Assembly: GCA_947448865.1 (NCBI GenBank)
Contig: CANFOW010000004.1
Span: 1 to 62,222 of the forward strand
Direction: 5' to 3'
Length of the DNA stretch: 62,222 bases
From: Actinomycetota bacterium
GTDB lineage: Bacteria > Actinomycetota > Actinomycetes > S36-B12 > UBA5976
The notes under the pieces are model-generated. The model saw nothing but the letters and a program-made list of their open reading frames with translations. It ran no database searches and was not told the origin of the DNA. Of the stretch, positions 1 through 9,949 are shown in pieces. Every line of letters begins with the position of its first letter. The first letter of the stretch is position 1. The position numbers were made by a program, and so were the translations under genes.

Positions 1-342
1 GGTTTGGAATTTGTTATAACTCTTGGAACTGGTGTTGGTGCTGCACTGTTTTGGGATGGCACGCTTTTGCCTCATCTCGAACTTGGACATGCGCCGTTTC
101 GCAAAGGTGACTCCTTTGAGGAGCAACTCGGAAACGCAGCTCGCAAAGAAGTTGGAAAAGATCGCTGGATAACCCGAGTACTGCGTGCAATCGAGGCATA
201 CGACTCGTTCTTATATGCCGATCGCATTTACATCGGCGGCGGTAATGCCCGGTTGCTCGAAGGCATCTCATTTCCCGAAAAGGTAACCATTGTCTCTAAC
301 ACCGCCGGCATCCTCGGTGGCATCAAAATTTGGGATAGGTAA
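1..342 (+). CDS. ppgK: Polyphosphate glucokinase (ROK family), C-terminal part; starts before the window
   Basis: Frame open from base 1 with no start (GLEFVITLGTGVGAALFWDGTLLPHLELGHAPF); LGTGVG and IYIGGGNA motifs of ROK/PPGK. Confidence 0.8.
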   Translation, partial: GLEFVITLGTGVGAALFWDGTLLPHLELGHAPFRKGDSFEEQLGNAARKEVGKDRWITRVLRAIEAYDSFLYADRIYIGGGNARLLEGISFPEKVTIVSNTAGILGGIKIWDR

Positions 343-352
343 GACTGTACCT

Positions 353-811
353 ATGACTAAGTGGCTATCGGAATCCCAGCAGACCAATTGGCGCGCTTGG
401 CTAGCTGCTTCAACACTTTTGCATGACCAGCTCAATCGAGATTTGCAGACTACCGAAAACTTAACAATGGCGGACTATGAAATCTTGGTTCGCCTTTCGG
501 ATGCTCCACAACGACGTATTCGCATGAGTGAACTTGCTGAAATTACACTGTCTTCTCGCAGCCGGCTCAGCCACCAGGTTGATCGTATGGAAAAAGCGGG
601 TTTAGTAACCCGCGAAGTATGTGATTCCGACCGCCGTGGCCAACACTGCATCATGACTGATCAGGGTTGGACCACGTTAGAAGCCGCAGCGCCATCCCAC
701 GTTGCGAGTGTGCGGGAACATTTTGTCGACATTTTGACTGATGAAGAATACAGGGCACTTGGAAAAGCGTGTCAGAAAATTGTCGCTCATCTTGAGTCGC
801 ACAATTCGTAA
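353..811 (+). CDS. MarR family transcriptional regulator
   Basis: Winged-helix region RIRMSELAEITLSSRSRLSHQVDRMEKAGLVTREVCDSDRRGQ; ATG at 353 preferred over ORF start 290, which overlaps the upstream gene. Confidence 0.8.
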   Translation: MTKWLSESQQTNWRAWLAASTLLHDQLNRDLQTTENLTMADYEILVRLSDAPQRRIRMSELAEITLSSRSRLSHQVDRMEKAGLVTREVCDSDRRGQHCIMTDQGWTTLEAAAPSHVASVREHFVDILTDEEYRALGKACQKIVAHLESHNS

Positions 812-923
812 TTTCTTTCAATATTTAGCTGCGTGAATCATTCGCAGTTTTGATAAATATGTGTCACAATTTTTCTCATACAGGTAGTGGACTCCCTGCT
901 ACCTCACTTTTATAGGAGGAACT

Positions 924-1406
924 GTGGCTGCACGTAAAGCCCCAGCGAAGAAGGCAGCCGCCAAGAAGGCCGCTCCTGCAAAGAAGGCAGCTAAGAAAGC
1001 TGTCAAGAAGGCCACCGCTAAAAAGACCGTAGCCAAGAAGGCAGCAAAGAAGACTGTCAAGAAGGCTGCTGCTAAGAAGACCGTAGCCAAGAAGGCAGCA
1101 AAGAAAGCTGTCAAGAAGGCCACTGCAAAGAAGACTGCTGCAAAGAAGTCTGTCAAGAAAGTAGCTAAGAAAGCTGCTGCTAAGAAGACTGCTGCAAAGA
1201 AGTCAGTTAAGAAGGTTGCAAAGAAAGCTGTCAAGAAAGCTGCTGCTAAGAAGACCGTAGTCAAGAAAGCAGCGAAGAAGACTGTCAAGAAAGCTGCTGC
1301 TAAGAAGACTGCTGCTAAGAAGTCAGTGAAGAAGGCTTCAAACAAGGTTGCCGCAGTTGTTGCTTCAGCAAGTGATGCAGTAAGCGATGCGGTAAGCGAA
1401 AGCTAA
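924..1406 (+). CDS. Histone H1-like lysine/alanine-rich DNA-binding protein
   Basis: AAKK/VKKA tandem repeats over nearly the whole protein; AGGAGGA ribosome site just before GTG start at 924. Confidence 0.75.
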   Translation: MAARKAPAKKAAAKKAAPAKKAAKKAVKKATAKKTVAKKAAKKTVKKAAAKKTVAKKAAKKAVKKATAKKTAAKKSVKKVAKKAAAKKTAAKKSVKKVAKKAVKKAAAKKTVVKKAAKKTVKKAAAKKTAAKKSVKKASNKVAAVVASASDAVSDAVSES

Positions 1407-1423
1407 ACCCAGTAAAACCATCG

Positions 1424-1462
1424 ACGTGGAGTCTGTACTCAGTACAGACTCCACGTTTTTTG
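1424..1462 (+). terminator. Rho-independent terminator after H1-like gene
   Basis: cgtggagtctgtact/agtacagactccacg inverted repeat followed by TTTTTT. Confidence 0.9.
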
Positions 1463-1579
1463 TTGCGCTAATGCAATCCCCCAACAGAATCTGAACGCAT
1501 CAGTTTTCTCTGCGTCACCCCTAACCACATTTAGCGCCATCAAATCTACTTAGCGTCAAATACCTAGTAGATTGCTTGA

Positions 1580-2809
1580 GTGCCACAATTTGGATTCACT
1601 CAGCAACAGATTCTCGAACCTAAAGAATCAGGCGTTCGTGCTGTCGGTCGCGCTGGCACCATCAGTACGCCACACGGTGACATCCAAACACCTGCTTTTA
1701 TTCCAGTAGGTACGAAAGCAACTGTGAAATCCGTTCTACCAGAATCAATGAAAGATCTTGGCGCCCAAGCACTGTTAGCAAACGCGTACCATCTCTATTT
1801 GCAACCCGGCTGCGACATCATTGATTCTGCAGGTGGTGTTGGGAAATTTATGAATTGGTCGGGACCGACCTTCACTGACAGTGGCGGCTTCCAAGTTATG
1901 AGTCTTGGAGTTGGATTCAAAAAAGTACTAGCAATGCAGACCGACACGGTGCAACGCGACGACGTGATTGCTGATCATAAAGAACGACTGGCTCATGTCG
2001 ATGACGATGGAGTCACGTTTAAATCGCACCTTGATGGAAGTATGCACAGATTCTCTCCAGAAATTTCAATGCAGGTGCAACATCAAATTGGCGCAGACAT
2101 CATGTTTGCCTTTGACGAGCTCACGACTTTGATGAACACGCGCGAGTACCAGGAAATGTCGCTAGAACGCACGCGACTGTGGGCTATTCGGTGCGTGGAA
2201 GAACATAAGCGACTCACCATCGAACGAACAGATAAGCCATACCAAGCTCTGTTCGGCGTGATTCAAGGTGCCCAATATGAGGATTTGCGTCGCAAGGCCT
2301 CGAGAGACCTCGGAGCCATGGATTTTGATGGATATGGCATTGGTGGAGCGCTAGACAAGAATTCGCTGTCCACGATTGTGCGTTGGGTAAGTGAAGAGTT
2401 GCCCGCAGATCGTCCACGCCACTTACTCGGCATCGGAGAACCTGAAGACTTTTTTGCTGGAGTAGAAAGTGGCGCAGACACCTTCGATTGTGTTGCCGCG
2501 AGTCGAGCGGGCCGAAACGCAGCTGTGTACACGAAGTTTGGGCGATTCAATATCACGAATGCGAAATATCGCAGGTCGTTTGCACCTGTCACAGATGACT
2601 GCGCCTGCTACACCTGTACGCACTACACCCAGGCTTACCTGCATCACCTTGTTCATGCCAAGGAACTGCTCGCTGCTACCCTGCTGACAATTCACAACGA
2701 ATACTTTGTTGTCAATCTCGTCGCTCGAATTAGAGAAAGCATCTTGGACGGCACGTACTACGAACTTAAGGACGAGTTTTTAGGTACGTTCGCCGGGCGA
2801 TCGTTGTGA
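1580..2809 (+). CDS. tgt: Queuine tRNA-ribosyltransferase
   Basis: TPHGDIQTPAFIPVGTKATVKSVLPE, NAYHLYLQPG, FTDSGGFQVMSL motifs; C-terminal zinc-binding CACYTCTHYTQAYLHHL. Confidence 0.95.
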   Translation: MPQFGFTQQQILEPKESGVRAVGRAGTISTPHGDIQTPAFIPVGTKATVKSVLPESMKDLGAQALLANAYHLYLQPGCDIIDSAGGVGKFMNWSGPTFTDSGGFQVMSLGVGFKKVLAMQTDTVQRDDVIADHKERLAHVDDDGVTFKSHLDGSMHRFSPEISMQVQHQIGADIMFAFDELTTLMNTREYQEMSLERTRLWAIRCVEEHKRLTIERTDKPYQALFGVIQGAQYEDLRRKASRDLGAMDFDGYGIGGALDKNSLSTIVRWVSEELPADRPRHLLGIGEPEDFFAGVESGADTFDCVAASRAGRNAAVYTKFGRFNITNAKYRRSFAPVTDDCACYTCTHYTQAYLHHLVHAKELLAATLLTIHNEYFVVNLVARIRESILDGTYYELKDEFLGTFAGRSL

Positions 2810-2867
2810 TTCCCTAAGCCTGCGGACACACACTTAAAAGTGTGAGCAGTGGTTCATCTGCGATTCG

Positions 2868-3560
2868 CTAAACAATCGCCGTGTTCACTTCGTACGAAGG
2901 TTCATTAGCTTTGATCCAGGCAATGACTCGATAAGTTATCGGCAGCAGAACAACCTCAAGAAGAGTCTTGTAAACGTAACCAACGATGACATAGTTCAAG
3001 AAATCTTTTCCGGTCAAGATTCCGTAGAACGCAATTGTGCAAAAGGCAAGCGTGTCCGCGAATTCTCCGACGACGGTTGATCCGATGAGACGAAACCACA
3101 AAGCACTTTCTTGCGTTCGCTGTTTAATTTTTACCAACACATACGAGTTGAGAAGCTGGCCGACTAGGAACCCGCAGACGCTCGCTAAAACAATGCGTGG
3201 AACAAATCCCAGAATGGATTCGAATGCTGCCTGATTTTCCCAACCGGGAGCACTTGGTGAAAGTTGAATTGCATAGAAAGTCAGGGCCGAAAGAATAGCC
3301 ATGGCAAACCCAAGGAAAATTGTTCGACGAGCGGCTTTGAAACCGTAAACCTCGCTCAGTACGTCACCAGTGATGTACACAAGCGGAAAAAGGAATGCTC
3401 CACCGTCAACAATCAGGGGACCAAAAATTATTAATTTCGTTGCACCTACATTTGAAATGACTAGCAATGCGACAAACACGGCGCTGATGATTGGGTAAAT
3501 GCTGTTGGATGCTCGGGCGTAATGTGGCGCGCGTTCTGTTTGAGTCATTGTGCTATTCAA
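2868..3560 (-). CDS. yhhQ: Queuosine precursor transporter (YhhQ/VUT family)
   Basis: Six-TM protein with LLVISNVGATKLI...GGAFLFPLVYITGDVLSEVYG...VGQLLNSYVLVKIK; next to tgt. Confidence 0.85.
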   Translation of the reverse strand: MNSTMTQTERAPHYARASNSIYPIISAVFVALLVISNVGATKLIIFGPLIVDGGAFLFPLVYITGDVLSEVYGFKAARRTIFLGFAMAILSALTFYAIQLSPSAPGWENQAAFESILGFVPRIVLASVCGFLVGQLLNSYVLVKIKQRTQESALWFRLIGSTVVGEFADTLAFCTIAFYGILTGKDFLNYVIVGYVYKTLLEVVLLPITYRVIAWIKANEPSYEVNTAIV

Positions 3561-3571
3561 CCACCCCTACT

Positions 3572-4807
3572 ATGGGTCTTGTGAACAATGACGTCTTGCA
3601 AAAACACACTATTCGCACGCTGGCTATTACTCAGATTCTGACGGGAATTGGTGTTGTTTCTACAATTGCGGCCGGATCTTTGCTGGTGTCATCAATTTCC
3701 CACTCTGAATCGCTCGCGGGACTTGCCCAAACATTTAACGTTCTCGGCGCAGCCACTATGGCAATACCTCTTGCATCCCTGACTCACCGTGGTGGACGCC
3801 GCTTGGCGCTGTCCACTGGTTATGTCATTGCCACGATTGGTTCAATTAGCGCCATAATCGGCGGCAGTCACAGAATCTTATTTTTTATGCTGGCCGGGAC
3901 CTTCATGATCGGCGCTTCTTCAGCCGCTAACTACCAGTCACGGTTTGCCGCTGTTGATTTATCTCATCCTGAAAGTCGAGCACGAGACTTGTCGTTCGTT
4001 GTGTGGGCATCAACAATCGGCGCAGTGCTCGGCCCGAATCTCATGGCTCCTTTTGGAAGCATCGCGCCATACTTTGGCCTACCGCGCCTGACTGGGCCTT
4101 ACCTTTTGGCTGCAGTCATGCTTGGAATCGCCACTCTGAATGTCTGGTTTCGACTCAAGCCAGATCCCTATCTGACACACATCACACAAACGCACGGCGA
4201 GAATGTAAAGCCGCCTGCTCGACTGTCTGCACGAGTTGTATTAGCTCGAATGAAGAAATCTCCTCGTACCCTTTTGGGCTTAATGTCCATCGCTATTGGT
4301 CACCTGGCAATGGTGTCCATCATGGTGATGACACCAGTGCACATGTCACACGTTGATGTGAGTTTGAAAATTATTGGATTGGTCATCAGTGTTCACGTCG
4401 CTGGAATGTACGCCTTCTCGCCCATTGTCGGCAAGCTTGCTGATCGAATGGGACGCATTCGCGTTATCCAAATTGGAGCAGGCATCCTTTTATTGTCAGG
4501 ACTGATTGCCGGAACCGCAGATGCCGGAAATAGCGTGCAACTTGGCTGTGGGCTTTTCTTACTCGGTGTTGGATGGTCATGCACGTTGATTGCAGGCTCT
4601 ACCTTGCTCACTGAAACAATTGACGACGACATCCGAGCTAGTGCACAAGGAGCAACTGACTTAGTCATGAATCTGTGTGCAGCTGGTGGTGGTGCGCTCG
4701 CGGGATTAATTATCGCCACGCTGAGCTACGGATTCCTGTGTGCCTTCGTGTGTGTACCAGTAGCCTTCCTCGGCTATCGCGCTACGCGATTGGCTGCTGC
4801 TGCGTAA
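3572..4807 (+). CDS. MFS transporter
   Basis: 12-TM pattern, TIAAGSLLVSSI..., GKLADRMGRIRVIQIG; ATG at 3572 follows the divergent yhhQ start. Confidence 0.8.
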   Translation: MGLVNNDVLQKHTIRTLAITQILTGIGVVSTIAAGSLLVSSISHSESLAGLAQTFNVLGAATMAIPLASLTHRGGRRLALSTGYVIATIGSISAIIGGSHRILFFMLAGTFMIGASSAANYQSRFAAVDLSHPESRARDLSFVVWASTIGAVLGPNLMAPFGSIAPYFGLPRLTGPYLLAAVMLGIATLNVWFRLKPDPYLTHITQTHGENVKPPARLSARVVLARMKKSPRTLLGLMSIAIGHLAMVSIMVMTPVHMSHVDVSLKIIGLVISVHVAGMYAFSPIVGKLADRMGRIRVIQIGAGILLLSGLIAGTADAGNSVQLGCGLFLLGVGWSCTLIAGSTLLTETIDDDIRASAQGATDLVMNLCAAGGGALAGLIIATLSYGFLCAFVCVPVAFLGYRATRLAAAA

Positions 4808-5798
4808 TGCAGTGAATGCCACCACCGCGAATAAAGATTGGTCGAGCATCAACAGGCACAATTTCGCGACCTGGATAAATCTCTTCGAATAGTTTCTTTG
4901 TACGTTCATCGGCTGGATCATCAAAAGTACACATAATCACTGCCCCATTACAGATGTAATGATTTATGTATCCGTAATCGACAAAGTCAATTTCGTCTCT
5001 GATTACATCAGGGGCTGGAATTGGAATTGCTCGAAACCCGGTTGATTCCACAACTGCGCGAAGTTCTTGTGACACAACGTAATCGGGATGATCAGGATTG
5101 CGTTGATCATGGTACAAAATTGTGTTTTCATCACTGAAGCACGCCAAAATATCTACGTGGCCACGGGTTCCGAAATCTTCATAGTCGCGTGTGAGCCCAC
5201 GTTTGAACCAAAAAACTTGTGATACACCCAGAGTGCGAGCGAACTCCGCTTCCAGGCTTTCCTTTGTGGCTTCCGGATTTCGGAATGGATCAAGCTGCAC
5301 AGTTTCAGTGACAAGTAGTGCCCCTGTCCCATTGACATGAATTCCACCGCCCTCATTAACAATCGGTGACTCTACAAGCGGAACACCAGCCCGATTAATA
5401 ATGAACGGTGCAATTTGGGAATCATGATCCCACTTGGCCCAATGTTGCGCTCCCCAACCGTTAAAAATCCAATCCACAGCACAGAGCGTGCCTGATTCGT
5501 CCCTGACAAATGTTGGACCCATGTCTCGCATCCACGAGTCATCTAATGCAGCGGTAACAATGTCCACACGTTCATCTAGCCATTCGCGAGCTATGTCTTC
5601 ATCGCGAGGATCTACCACCATTGTCACTGGCTCAAAACGAACAATCGCATTAGCGACCTGTGACCACGCGGTGTAGGCATCGTCCATTCCCGACTCAACA
5701 CCAGTGATGTTTTCCCCTGACATGTAACCGGCAGTCGGCCACGCCATCCAGGTGCGTTCGTGAGTTTCCCATTCGGCAGGCATTGTGTACGTCGTCAT
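4782..5798 (-). CDS. Agmatine deiminase / peptidyl-arginine deiminase family protein
   Basis: MPAEWETHERTWMAWPTAGY, DDSWMRDMGPTFV, NEGGGIHVNG, GGGIHCITQQQP motifs. Confidence 0.85.
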   Translation of the reverse strand: MTTYTMPAEWETHERTWMAWPTAGYMSGENITGVESGMDDAYTAWSQVANAIVRFEPVTMVVDPRDEDIAREWLDERVDIVTAALDDSWMRDMGPTFVRDESGTLCAVDWIFNGWGAQHWAKWDHDSQIAPFIINRAGVPLVESPIVNEGGGIHVNGTGALLVTETVQLDPFRNPEATKESLEAEFARTLGVSQVFWFKRGLTRDYEDFGTRGHVDILACFSDENTILYHDQRNPDHPDYVVSQELRAVVESTGFRAIPIPAPDVIRDEIDFVDYGYINHYICNGAVIMCTFDDPADERTKKLFEEIYPGREIVPVDARPIFIRGGGIHCITQQQPIA

Positions 5799-5886
5799 GA
5801 CACGAACTCTAGCGAACCGTGTCGGTACAATAAGGATTCACGGCAATGGCGCCTTCACTCAAGTAAGAAGCGTGGGAGGGATTAGC

Positions 5887-6777
5887 ATGCCAAGCACAGA
5901 TCTAAACACGCTGGTATCCGGCGACATTCCACCACAACCAACTATTTCTTTTGAGTTTTTTCCACCCAAAGATGACCCAGCAGCAGCCATCTTGAATAAC
6001 ACGCTGACCGAGTTAGCTAAACATCGACCTGCTTTTGTGTCAGTTACCTACGGCGCAGGCGGTTCCACGCAAGATCGCACATTCGCTGTTGCACAGTCAA
6101 TTCTCAACACTCTGAAGTGTCGTGTCATTGGACATCTCACCCTCGTGGGTTCCACCGAAGAGCAACTCAGTCATGTGCTTGAGGAATATCAGAAGATCGG
6201 ACTGTCGGGCGTTCTCGCATTGCGTGGTGATCCTGTTGGTGGTCCGACGGCGCCCTGGACAACAACGCCAGGTGGTTACGATTACGCCGATCAACTCGTT
6301 GACCTGATTTCTCGCACGACCACTCTCGAAGTCGGTGTGGCCGCTTTTCCAGACGTGCACCCTGCATCGCAAGGCAACTTCATGCAAGACATTCAAGTAC
6401 TGCTGCGCAAAGAAGAACTTGGCGCCACATTTGCGATTACGCAGTTCGTGTTTGACAGCGGCCGTTACGAAGCGCTGTGCGACGCGTTAGAAAGCCGAGG
6501 GTCACGGTTGCGCATTTATCCAGGAATTATGCCGGTCATGAACTACAACCAAATCGTGCGCATGCTCGAACTCAGTGGTGGCTACATGCCAAAAGCAACG
6601 CGACTTCGATTTGCTCGCTATCAAAACGACCCTGAATCGCTTAAGCAACTCGGCATCGACATTGCCGTGCAAATTTGCGAAGACGTTGTCGCACTCGGAG
6701 CTCCAGGACTGCATTTCTACACACTCAATCAATCGGGGCCGACTGACTCTGTTATTTCACAGCTGTCGTTTCAATAG
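5887..6777 (+). CDS. metF: Methylenetetrahydrofolate reductase
   Basis: ISFEFFPPKDDPA...FVSVTYGAGGSTQDRT, LALRGDPVGG, FAITQFVFD, YPGIMPVMNY. Confidence 0.93.
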   Translation: MPSTDLNTLVSGDIPPQPTISFEFFPPKDDPAAAILNNTLTELAKHRPAFVSVTYGAGGSTQDRTFAVAQSILNTLKCRVIGHLTLVGSTEEQLSHVLEEYQKIGLSGVLALRGDPVGGPTAPWTTTPGGYDYADQLVDLISRTTTLEVGVAAFPDVHPASQGNFMQDIQVLLRKEELGATFAITQFVFDSGRYEALCDALESRGSRLRIYPGIMPVMNYNQIVRMLELSGGYMPKATRLRFARYQNDPESLKQLGIDIAVQICEDVVALGAPGLHFYTLNQSGPTDSVISQLSFQ

Positions 6778-8122
6778 AGTGCCACTTCGGTTGACGACGC
6801 TTCAGAATTTTACGAAGAATCAATAGACAAATAAGTATCCCTATCGCTTTCCAAAAGCCAATCGGAAATGGACGATGAGCATCGGGGGCTGGGTCTACCT
6901 GAGTTGAATGAGGCATATTCAATGTGGCAACAACTCCCGCATGATCTGTCGGAGCACATATTTCGGCGCCACACTGCCACATGTCTGATCCAGTTGGCCA
7001 CGTATTACCCACGAGTCGAGAACCAGCACCTGGCTCTAATTTTCGCGTGAAGACATAATCCAATCGGTCTGTGAATCCTTGTGGGCGCGCTTTATCAAAC
7101 CCATTAAGTAAAGCGGTATATCCCCACGAAAAGTTTGACGTTTGTTGTGGGTCAGGACCGACATCTGTATAGCCAGCCTGAACCATAGACCAGTATGGGC
7201 TGCACTCAGAATGAGCGGAATCTTTTGAGGGATTTAATTTTTGAACGGGACAAGCCGCGCTTTCAAATGGTTGCTCGCCTAAATTGGGATCGCTTTGTGG
7301 TCGAGGATCTCGTGGATCACTGTTGAAGTCACCCATCACAACAAGTGGCATAGTGACGTTTTTCAAATCATTTATTAACTGATCTGCTTGGGCTTTTGCA
7401 GGTGGTACCTTGCCGGCGTCAAAGAGCGACTCCAGATGAGTTGCAACAAATCGCGTCGGTACACCATGAATCAAGATGTCTGCCCAGCTATAGCCCCGAT
7501 GCACAGTCATCAATGTAGGAATAATTGTGTACGACTTTTTATATTCAGTTGTTCCAACATTTAATACATCAGTCACATGATCGCTTCGAATCAAAATTGC
7601 ATCAGCAATCCTGAATCCACACGCTGCGTCGTCTTTGCCGAATAGCGGTTGGAATGTAGCTGGATCATGCGCCATTGTCACCATAGGGATGGGATTAATG
7701 GCAAAGCCTTCGTTATAGGCAGTTCGTCCATTCGCCGCAGCTAGAACGTATTCCGTACCCATAATCTGTGTTTGTTCAAGTAACTGCTTGACGAAGTCGT
7801 AAACCACTACTGGTCGTGAGAATGGGCCAGGTGTACAAATCCATGTGGTTGCTTCTTGAATTGCAACAACATCTGGATGCTCAGTCACAATTTCTGCGGC
7901 CAACTTCGGTGCCCGCATCGAGAAATCTGTTTTATGGACTTGATCCCACATAAATTGCGCAGCTGCTGAGAAGTTCGGCAAAAGCTTCATCGCTGGGCCG
8001 ACATCGGCACCGAGATAAATATTTCGTGTCATGACTGTGACGTCGTTGACATCCGCATGAACAGGAACTGCAGTTCCCAGGAAGCCCATAATCGTGAATA
8101 AACTGACCGCTAATTTCCGCAC
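6752..8122 (-). CDS. Secreted endonuclease/exonuclease/phosphatase family protein
   Basis: Signal peptide VRKLAVSLFTIMGFLGTAVPVHA, then VMTRNIYLGADV, VAIQEAT, VMGDFNSDPRD, APTDHAGVVATL; start trimmed to GTG at 8122. Confidence 0.8.
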   Translation of the reverse strand: MRKLAVSLFTIMGFLGTAVPVHADVNDVTVMTRNIYLGADVGPAMKLLPNFSAAAQFMWDQVHKTDFSMRAPKLAAEIVTEHPDVVAIQEATTWICTPGPFSRPVVVYDFVKQLLEQTQIMGTEYVLAAANGRTAYNEGFAINPIPMVTMAHDPATFQPLFGKDDAACGFRIADAILIRSDHVTDVLNVGTTEYKKSYTIIPTLMTVHRGYSWADILIHGVPTRFVATHLESLFDAGKVPPAKAQADQLINDLKNVTMPLVVMGDFNSDPRDPRPQSDPNLGEQPFESAACPVQKLNPSKDSAHSECSPYWSMVQAGYTDVGPDPQQTSNFSWGYTALLNGFDKARPQGFTDRLDYVFTRKLEPGAGSRLVGNTWPTGSDMWQCGAEICAPTDHAGVVATLNMPHSTQVDPAPDAHRPFPIGFWKAIGILICLLILRKILKRRQPKWHSIETTAVK

Positions 8123-8131
8123 AGCCCAAGT

Positions 8132-9949
8132 ATGGTGCAGAGTAGACGGGTGGCAGGCCGTAATCTCATCAACGCTGAGAATGTGACGTTGAATTACGGC
8201 AAAGGTCCCGTGCTCGATTCCGTATCGCTTGGGCTCAATGAAGGCGACCGGATTGGTGTCGTCGGCAGAAACGGTGGCGGTAAATCCTCTCTCATTCGGA
8301 TTTTGACTGGTGTTGAAACTCCAAACTCTGGACGCGTTTCTCGAACAAACGACATTTTCGTGGGCAGCCTGAGCCAGGTCGACCACTACGACCCCGACAT
8401 GACCGTTCGTGAGGTTGTACTCGGCGCAGCCCATGATCACCAATGGGCAACAGATGCTGCAATCCGAGATGTACTGACTGGACTCTTTGGTGGATTTGAT
8501 GAAGAAATCCTGGAACGAAAAATGGGTCCCCTGTCAGGTGGAGAAAAACGACGCGTAGCCCTAGCAAAACTGCTCGTGTCACCACTTGATGTACTCCTGC
8601 TTGATGAGCCCACGAACCATCTCGATGTCGAGGCAGTTGCGTGGCTAGCTGCACACCTGAAGTCTCGTCGAGGACTCGCACTCGTTACCGTCACGCACGA
8701 TCGTTGGTTCCTGGACGAAGTCAGCGAATACACGTGGGAAGTCGTAGATGGAGCTGTCGAAGAATACGAAGGTGGCTACTCTGCTTTTGTCTTGGCAAAA
8801 GTCGAACGGCAAAGACAAGCATCCGTTGCTGACCAAAAGCGCAACATGCTGGTCCGCAAAGAGTTGGCGTGGCTTCGCCGTGGAGCTCCTGCACGTACCT
8901 CGAAACCCAAGTTTCGAATTGATGCGGCAAATGAATTAATCGAAAATGAGCCACCACCTCGAAACAATGTTGAACTACTTGCTTTTGCGAATGCTCGACT
9001 TGGCAAAATGGTGTTTGAACTCAATGACATCGATGTTCGCGTTGGCGAAAAAGAACTTTTCCGAAACGTCACATGGAATATCGGTCCTGGAGATCGCATT
9101 GGCGTTGTCGGCGTCAATGGTGCGGGCAAGACCACGATGCTTCGCATTTTGACCCAAGATCTAAAACCGGTAGCTGGAAAATTTGCCGCGGGTGTGACGG
9201 TAAAAATCGCGTTCTTGTCACAACACCTCGATGAACTCGATCGCACCTGGCGATTGCTCGAAGCTGTCGAGCGCGTGGCAACACATATTGAAATTGGAAA
9301 AGGCAAGAGCCTGAGTGCCGGCCAACTTCTCGAACGACTCGGGTTCCCGGCCTCTTCACATTGGACTCCAGTGGGAGATCTCTCCGGCGGTGAACGTCGC
9401 CGACTCCAGCTCACTCGCTTGTTGATGAGTGGACCAAATGTTCTCATCCTGGATGAACCAACCAATGACTTTGACGTCGAAACCCTGGCTTCGCTTGAAG
9501 ACCTGCTCGACAGTTTCGGCGGAACACTCATCGTGGTGTCTCACGATAGATACTTCATGGAACGCGCTTGCGATACTTTCGTTGGCATCATGGGTGATGG
9601 GCGCGTGACAGACCTACCGCGAGGCATTGAACAATACCTCGAGTTACGTGCGCGACAAATCAACGGCACTTACCCAACATCTTTTGGACAAGCATTTTCG
9701 GACAGCGCCATTTCGGATAAGCCACAACTCAGCGCAGCTCGCCGTCGCGAACTTGAAAAAGACCTTGCTCGCATCGAACGTCAACTAGTCAAAGTTGACG
9801 CCGCAATTGCTCAACTGCACACAGACCTCGGTGCGCATGCAACCGATTACGAAAAAGTTGCCGAGTTAAATACGCAACTGCGTGAATTAGACGCACGAAA
9901 AAACGAACTCGAAGAACAGTGGCTAGCAACTAGCGAGCCTCTGGCCTAA
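8132..9949 (+). CDS. ABC-F family ATP-binding protein
   Basis: Two nucleotide-binding domains (GRNGGGKSS/LSGGEKRRVALA and GVNGAGKTT/LSGGERRRLQL), no TM segments, C-terminal coiled coil. Confidence 0.88.
   Translation: MVQSRRVAGRNLINAENVTLNYGKGPVLDSVSLGLNEGDRIGVVGRNGGGKSSLIRILTGVETPNSGRVSRTNDIFVGSLSQVDHYDPDMTVREVVLGAAHDHQWATDAAIRDVLTGLFGGFDEEILERKMGPLSGGEKRRVALAKLLVSPLDVLLLDEPTNHLDVEAVAWLAAHLKSRRGLALVTVTHDRWFLDEVSEYTWEVVDGAVEEYEGGYSAFVLAKVERQRQASVADQKRNMLVRKELAWLRRGAPARTSKPKFRIDAANELIENEPPPRNNVELLAFANARLGKMVFELNDIDVRVGEKELFRNVTWNIGPGDRIGVVGVNGAGKTTMLRILTQDLKPVAGKFAAGVTVKIAFLSQHLDELDRTWRLLEAVERVATHIEIGKGKSLSAGQLLERLGFPASSHWTPVGDLSGGERRRLQLTRLLMSGPNVLILDEPTNDFDVETLASLEDLLDSFGGTLIVVSHDRYFMERACDTFVGIMGDGRVTDLPRGIEQYLELRARQINGTYPTSFGQAFSDSAISDKPQLSAARRRELEKDLARIERQLVKVDAAIAQLHTDLGAHATDYEKVAELNTQLRELDARKNELEEQWLATSEPLA

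Noticed and set aside
899-1345. Minus-strand ORF of Phe/Ala/Leu repeats (MFEAFFTDFLAAVFLAAAF...)
   Set aside because: Antisense shadow of the AAKK repeat gene; the plus strand has RBS, start and terminator.
8776-9531. 251-aa minus-strand ORF
   Set aside because: Antisense to the conserved ABC-F ATPase; composition typical of shadow ORF, no recognisable domain.
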